This document shows, in pieces, positions 14,591 through 16,377 of a stretch of DNA of 16,377 bases (positions are counted from its first letter, which is position 1; each line of letters starts with the position of its first letter). The DNA lies in the NCBI GenBank assembly GCA_049300095.1, contig JBAQYM010000294.1, positions 1-16,377 on the forward strand, written 5' to 3'. The position numbers and the translations under genes are program-made. The notes under the pieces are model-generated. The model saw only the letters and a list, made by a program, of their open reading frames with translations, did no database searches and was not told where the DNA came from. This DNA comes from SbD1 sp049300095 (GTDB taxonomy: Bacteria; Desulfobacterota; Syntrophobacteria; Syntrophobacterales; Syntrophobacteraceae).

Positions 14591-16279
14591 ATGAATGGTG
14601 TCGAAGCGAAAGTCCCACCCAATTTCATTCGCACGATAATTGCCGAAGATCTAAAAGCGGGGAAGAACGGGGGCCGCGTCCTGACCCGCTTCCCGCCCGA
14701 GCCGAACGGTTACCTCCACATCGGCCACGCGAAGTCGATCTGCCTCAATTTCGGGCTTGCGGCCGAGTTCGGGGGGCTGTGTAACTTCCGCTTCGACGAC
14801 ACGAATCCGGGCAAAGAGGAGATCGAGTACGTGGACTCGATCATGAACGACGTCCGGTGGCTCGGCTTCGACTGGGACGACCGCCTCTACCATGCATCCG
14901 ACTACTTCGAGCAGCTCTACGAGTGGGGCCTTGACCTGATTCGCGCCGGCAAGGCCTACGTGGACAGCCACAGCGCCGATGAGATCCGCGAACACCGGGG
15001 GACCCTCACCGAGCCGGGCAGGGAAAGCCCCTACCGGGACCGCCCGGTCGAAGAAAACCTCGACCTTTTCCAGCGTATGCGGGCGGGCGAGTTCGAAGAC
15101 GGCGAGCACGTGCTTCGCGCAAAGATCGACATGGCCTCCCCCAACATCAACCTGCGCGACCCCGTCCTGTACCGCATCCGAAAGATGTCGCACTGGCGCA
15201 CCGGGGACAAGTGGTGCATCTATCCGATGTATGACTACGCGCACGGGCAGTCGGACGCGCTCGAAGGCATCACCCACTCGATCTGCACGATGGAATACGA
15301 GGACCACCGGGCGCTCTACGATTGGTTCCTCGATAATATCGACGTGCCGAGCCGGCCGCGGCAGATCGAATTTGCGCGGCTCAATTTGACCTACACGGTC
15401 ATGAGCAAGAGGAAGCTCCTGCGGCTGGTGCAAGATGGGAAGGTCGCGGGCTGGGACGACCCGAGAATGCCGACCCTTGCGGGAATCCGGCGGCGGGGCT
15501 ACACGCCCGAGGCGGTCCGGAACTTCTGCGAGCGGATCGGCGTCGGCAAGAGGGAGAGCACGGTCGACCTGGCCCTGCTCGAATTTTCGATTCGCGAGGA
15601 CCTCAACCTCAGGGCGCCGCGCGTGATGGGGGTCTTGAGGCCGCTCAAGGTCGTGATCGAAAACTACCCCGAAGGCGATGGCGAATATCTCGACGCGATA
15701 AACAACCCGGAAGACCCGTCCGCGGGCGTGCGGCGGGTGCCGTTTTCGCGCGAACTCTATATCGAGCGCGAAGACTTCATGGAAAATCCGCCCAAGCAGT
15801 TCTACAGGCTCTCCCCCGGAAAAGAGGTGCGGCTGCGCTACGCCTATTTCATAAAATGCGTCGGTGTTGTGAAAAACGATGCGGGCGAAGTGGCCGAGCT
15901 GCGCTGCGCTTACGACCCGGCGACACGGGGCGGCGATTCGCCCGACGGCCGCAAAGTCAAGGCGACCCTCCACTGGGTGTCCGCCCCGCACGCAATCGAA
16001 GCCGAGGTGCGCCTCTACGACAAGCTCTTCACCTCTCCCAATCCCGACGAGAGCGACCGGGATTTTATGGACGATCTCGACCCCAAATCGCTTGAGGTGA
16101 TCGCATCGGCCATGATCGAGCCGGGCCTTGCGGGCGCCCCCGCAGGCAGCCGGCACCAGTTCGAGCGGCTGGGATATTTCTGCGTGGACCCCGATTCCAC
16201 GGCGGACCGGCTCGTTTTCAACCGCACCGTCACCCTCCGCGACACCTGGGCAAAGGTGAAGAAGGCGGAAGGGATTTAG
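14591..16279 (+). CDS. glnS: Glutaminyl-tRNA synthetase
   Basis: A 562-residue class I aminoacyl-tRNA synthetase that charges tRNA-Gln directly. The catalytic core has PPEPNGYLHIGHAKSICLNF, with the HIGH motif at 43-46, and the KMSKS equivalent MSKRK at about 271-275. RFDDTNP, GTLTEPG, SPYRDR, LRAKIDMASP and KWCIYPMYDYAHGQSDALEG follow the GlnRS rather than the GluRS pattern. The C-terminal anticodon-binding beta-barrels end in FNRTVTLRDTWAKV, as in the Escherichia coli enzyme (about 554 residues). The start is placed at ATG 14591 because GGAGAAA lies about six bases upstream; an in-frame ATG at 14573 has no ribosome site. The gene stands alone after the protease operon's terminator. A CAACGGCTGAAAGCCGTT hairpin lies in its upstream gap near 14499. 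The 98 bases after it hold nothing I can name. Confidence 0.97.
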   Translation: MNGVEAKVPPNFIRTIIAEDLKAGKNGGRVLTRFPPEPNGYLHIGHAKSICLNFGLAAEFGGLCNFRFDDTNPGKEEIEYVDSIMNDVRWLGFDWDDRLYHASDYFEQLYEWGLDLIRAGKAYVDSHSADEIREHRGTLTEPGRESPYRDRPVEENLDLFQRMRAGEFEDGEHVLRAKIDMASPNINLRDPVLYRIRKMSHWRTGDKWCIYPMYDYAHGQSDALEGITHSICTMEYEDHRALYDWFLDNIDVPSRPRQIEFARLNLTYTVMSKRKLLRLVQDGKVAGWDDPRMPTLAGIRRRGYTPEAVRNFCERIGVGKRESTVDLALLEFSIREDLNLRAPRVMGVLRPLKVVIENYPEGDGEYLDAINNPEDPSAGVRRVPFSRELYIEREDFMENPPKQFYRLSPGKEVRLRYAYFIKCVGVVKNDAGEVAELRCAYDPATRGGDSPDGRKVKATLHWVSAPHAIEAEVRLYDKLFTSPNPDESDRDFMDDLDPKSLEVIASAMIEPGLAGAPAGSRHQFERLGYFCVDPDSTADRLVFNRTVTLRDTWAKVKKAEGI

Positions 16280-16377
16280 AGACAGCCTGTTGCGATCAAC
16301 CGTGGCGGTCCGACCATCGGCGGTGATCCGAGCAACCTCCTGTTGTGGCCCGGTCACCCGACCCTGCCACGGGTCCT

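Noticed and set aside
14651..16357. Long minus-strand open frame (568 codons) opposite glnS
   Set aside because: It lies over an unmistakable GlnRS gene. Its translation is rich in Arg, Val, Asp and His with no recognisable domain, typical of antisense frames in GC-rich DNA.
16280..16377. Terminator or repeat after glnS
   Set aside because: Only a 5-bp GACCC/GGGTC stem at the very end without a T-tract; too weak and cut off by the window edge.

Overview
The window looks like chromosomal DNA of a GC-rich, Gram-negative bacterium. The outer-membrane signs are a Kdo transferase (kdtA/waaA) and a lipoprotein-type MltD transglycosylase. The gene set (AcuC/AcuB pair, PreP-like M16C peptidase, LarB, GlnRS, orphan dnaN) and the dense intergenic inverted repeats would fit a Desulfobacterota (former deltaproteobacterial) lineage. 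That placement is inference, not proof. No tRNA, rRNA, CRISPR array or transposase was seen.

Left part (1-9473), mostly minus strand: mltD, then acuC-acuB as a likely two-gene unit ending in a hairpin terminator. A plus-strand nucleoside diphosphate kinase with an unusual C-terminal extension follows, then a 972-residue M16C metallopeptidase and dnaN (DNA polymerase sliding clamp). The gaps between these genes are long (380-550 bases) and hold REP-like hairpins, a perfect 32-bp inverted repeat and several copies of a dispersed repeat with the core CTCCGCGGTGAA-GGTTAC.

Centre (9474-9790): an AT-rich non-coding region where gene direction flips. Every gene to the right is on the plus strand, and all but one to the left are on the minus strand. 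It carries a good sigma70-type promoter for dnaN and two near-consensus DnaA boxes. It is a candidate replication origin, or a remnant of a dnaA-dnaN locus.

Right part (9791-16377), plus strand: a 60-residue acidic small protein; kdtA, which appears to start at a CTG codon; larB 10 bases downstream of it; a 59/60-bp tandem repeat; and a 141-residue unknown protein. Next comes a visibly AT-richer two-gene islet: an SDH-type (ClpP/SppA-fold) serine protease homologue with a C-terminal zinc-ribbon-like motif, plus a 55-residue protein, closed by a strong terminator. The window ends with glnS.

The best candidates for something undescribed are the SDH-protease/55-residue-protein islet, the extended NDP kinase, the CTG-initiated kdtA and the possible origin next to an orphan dnaN. 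Most other genes are recognisable housekeeping functions.
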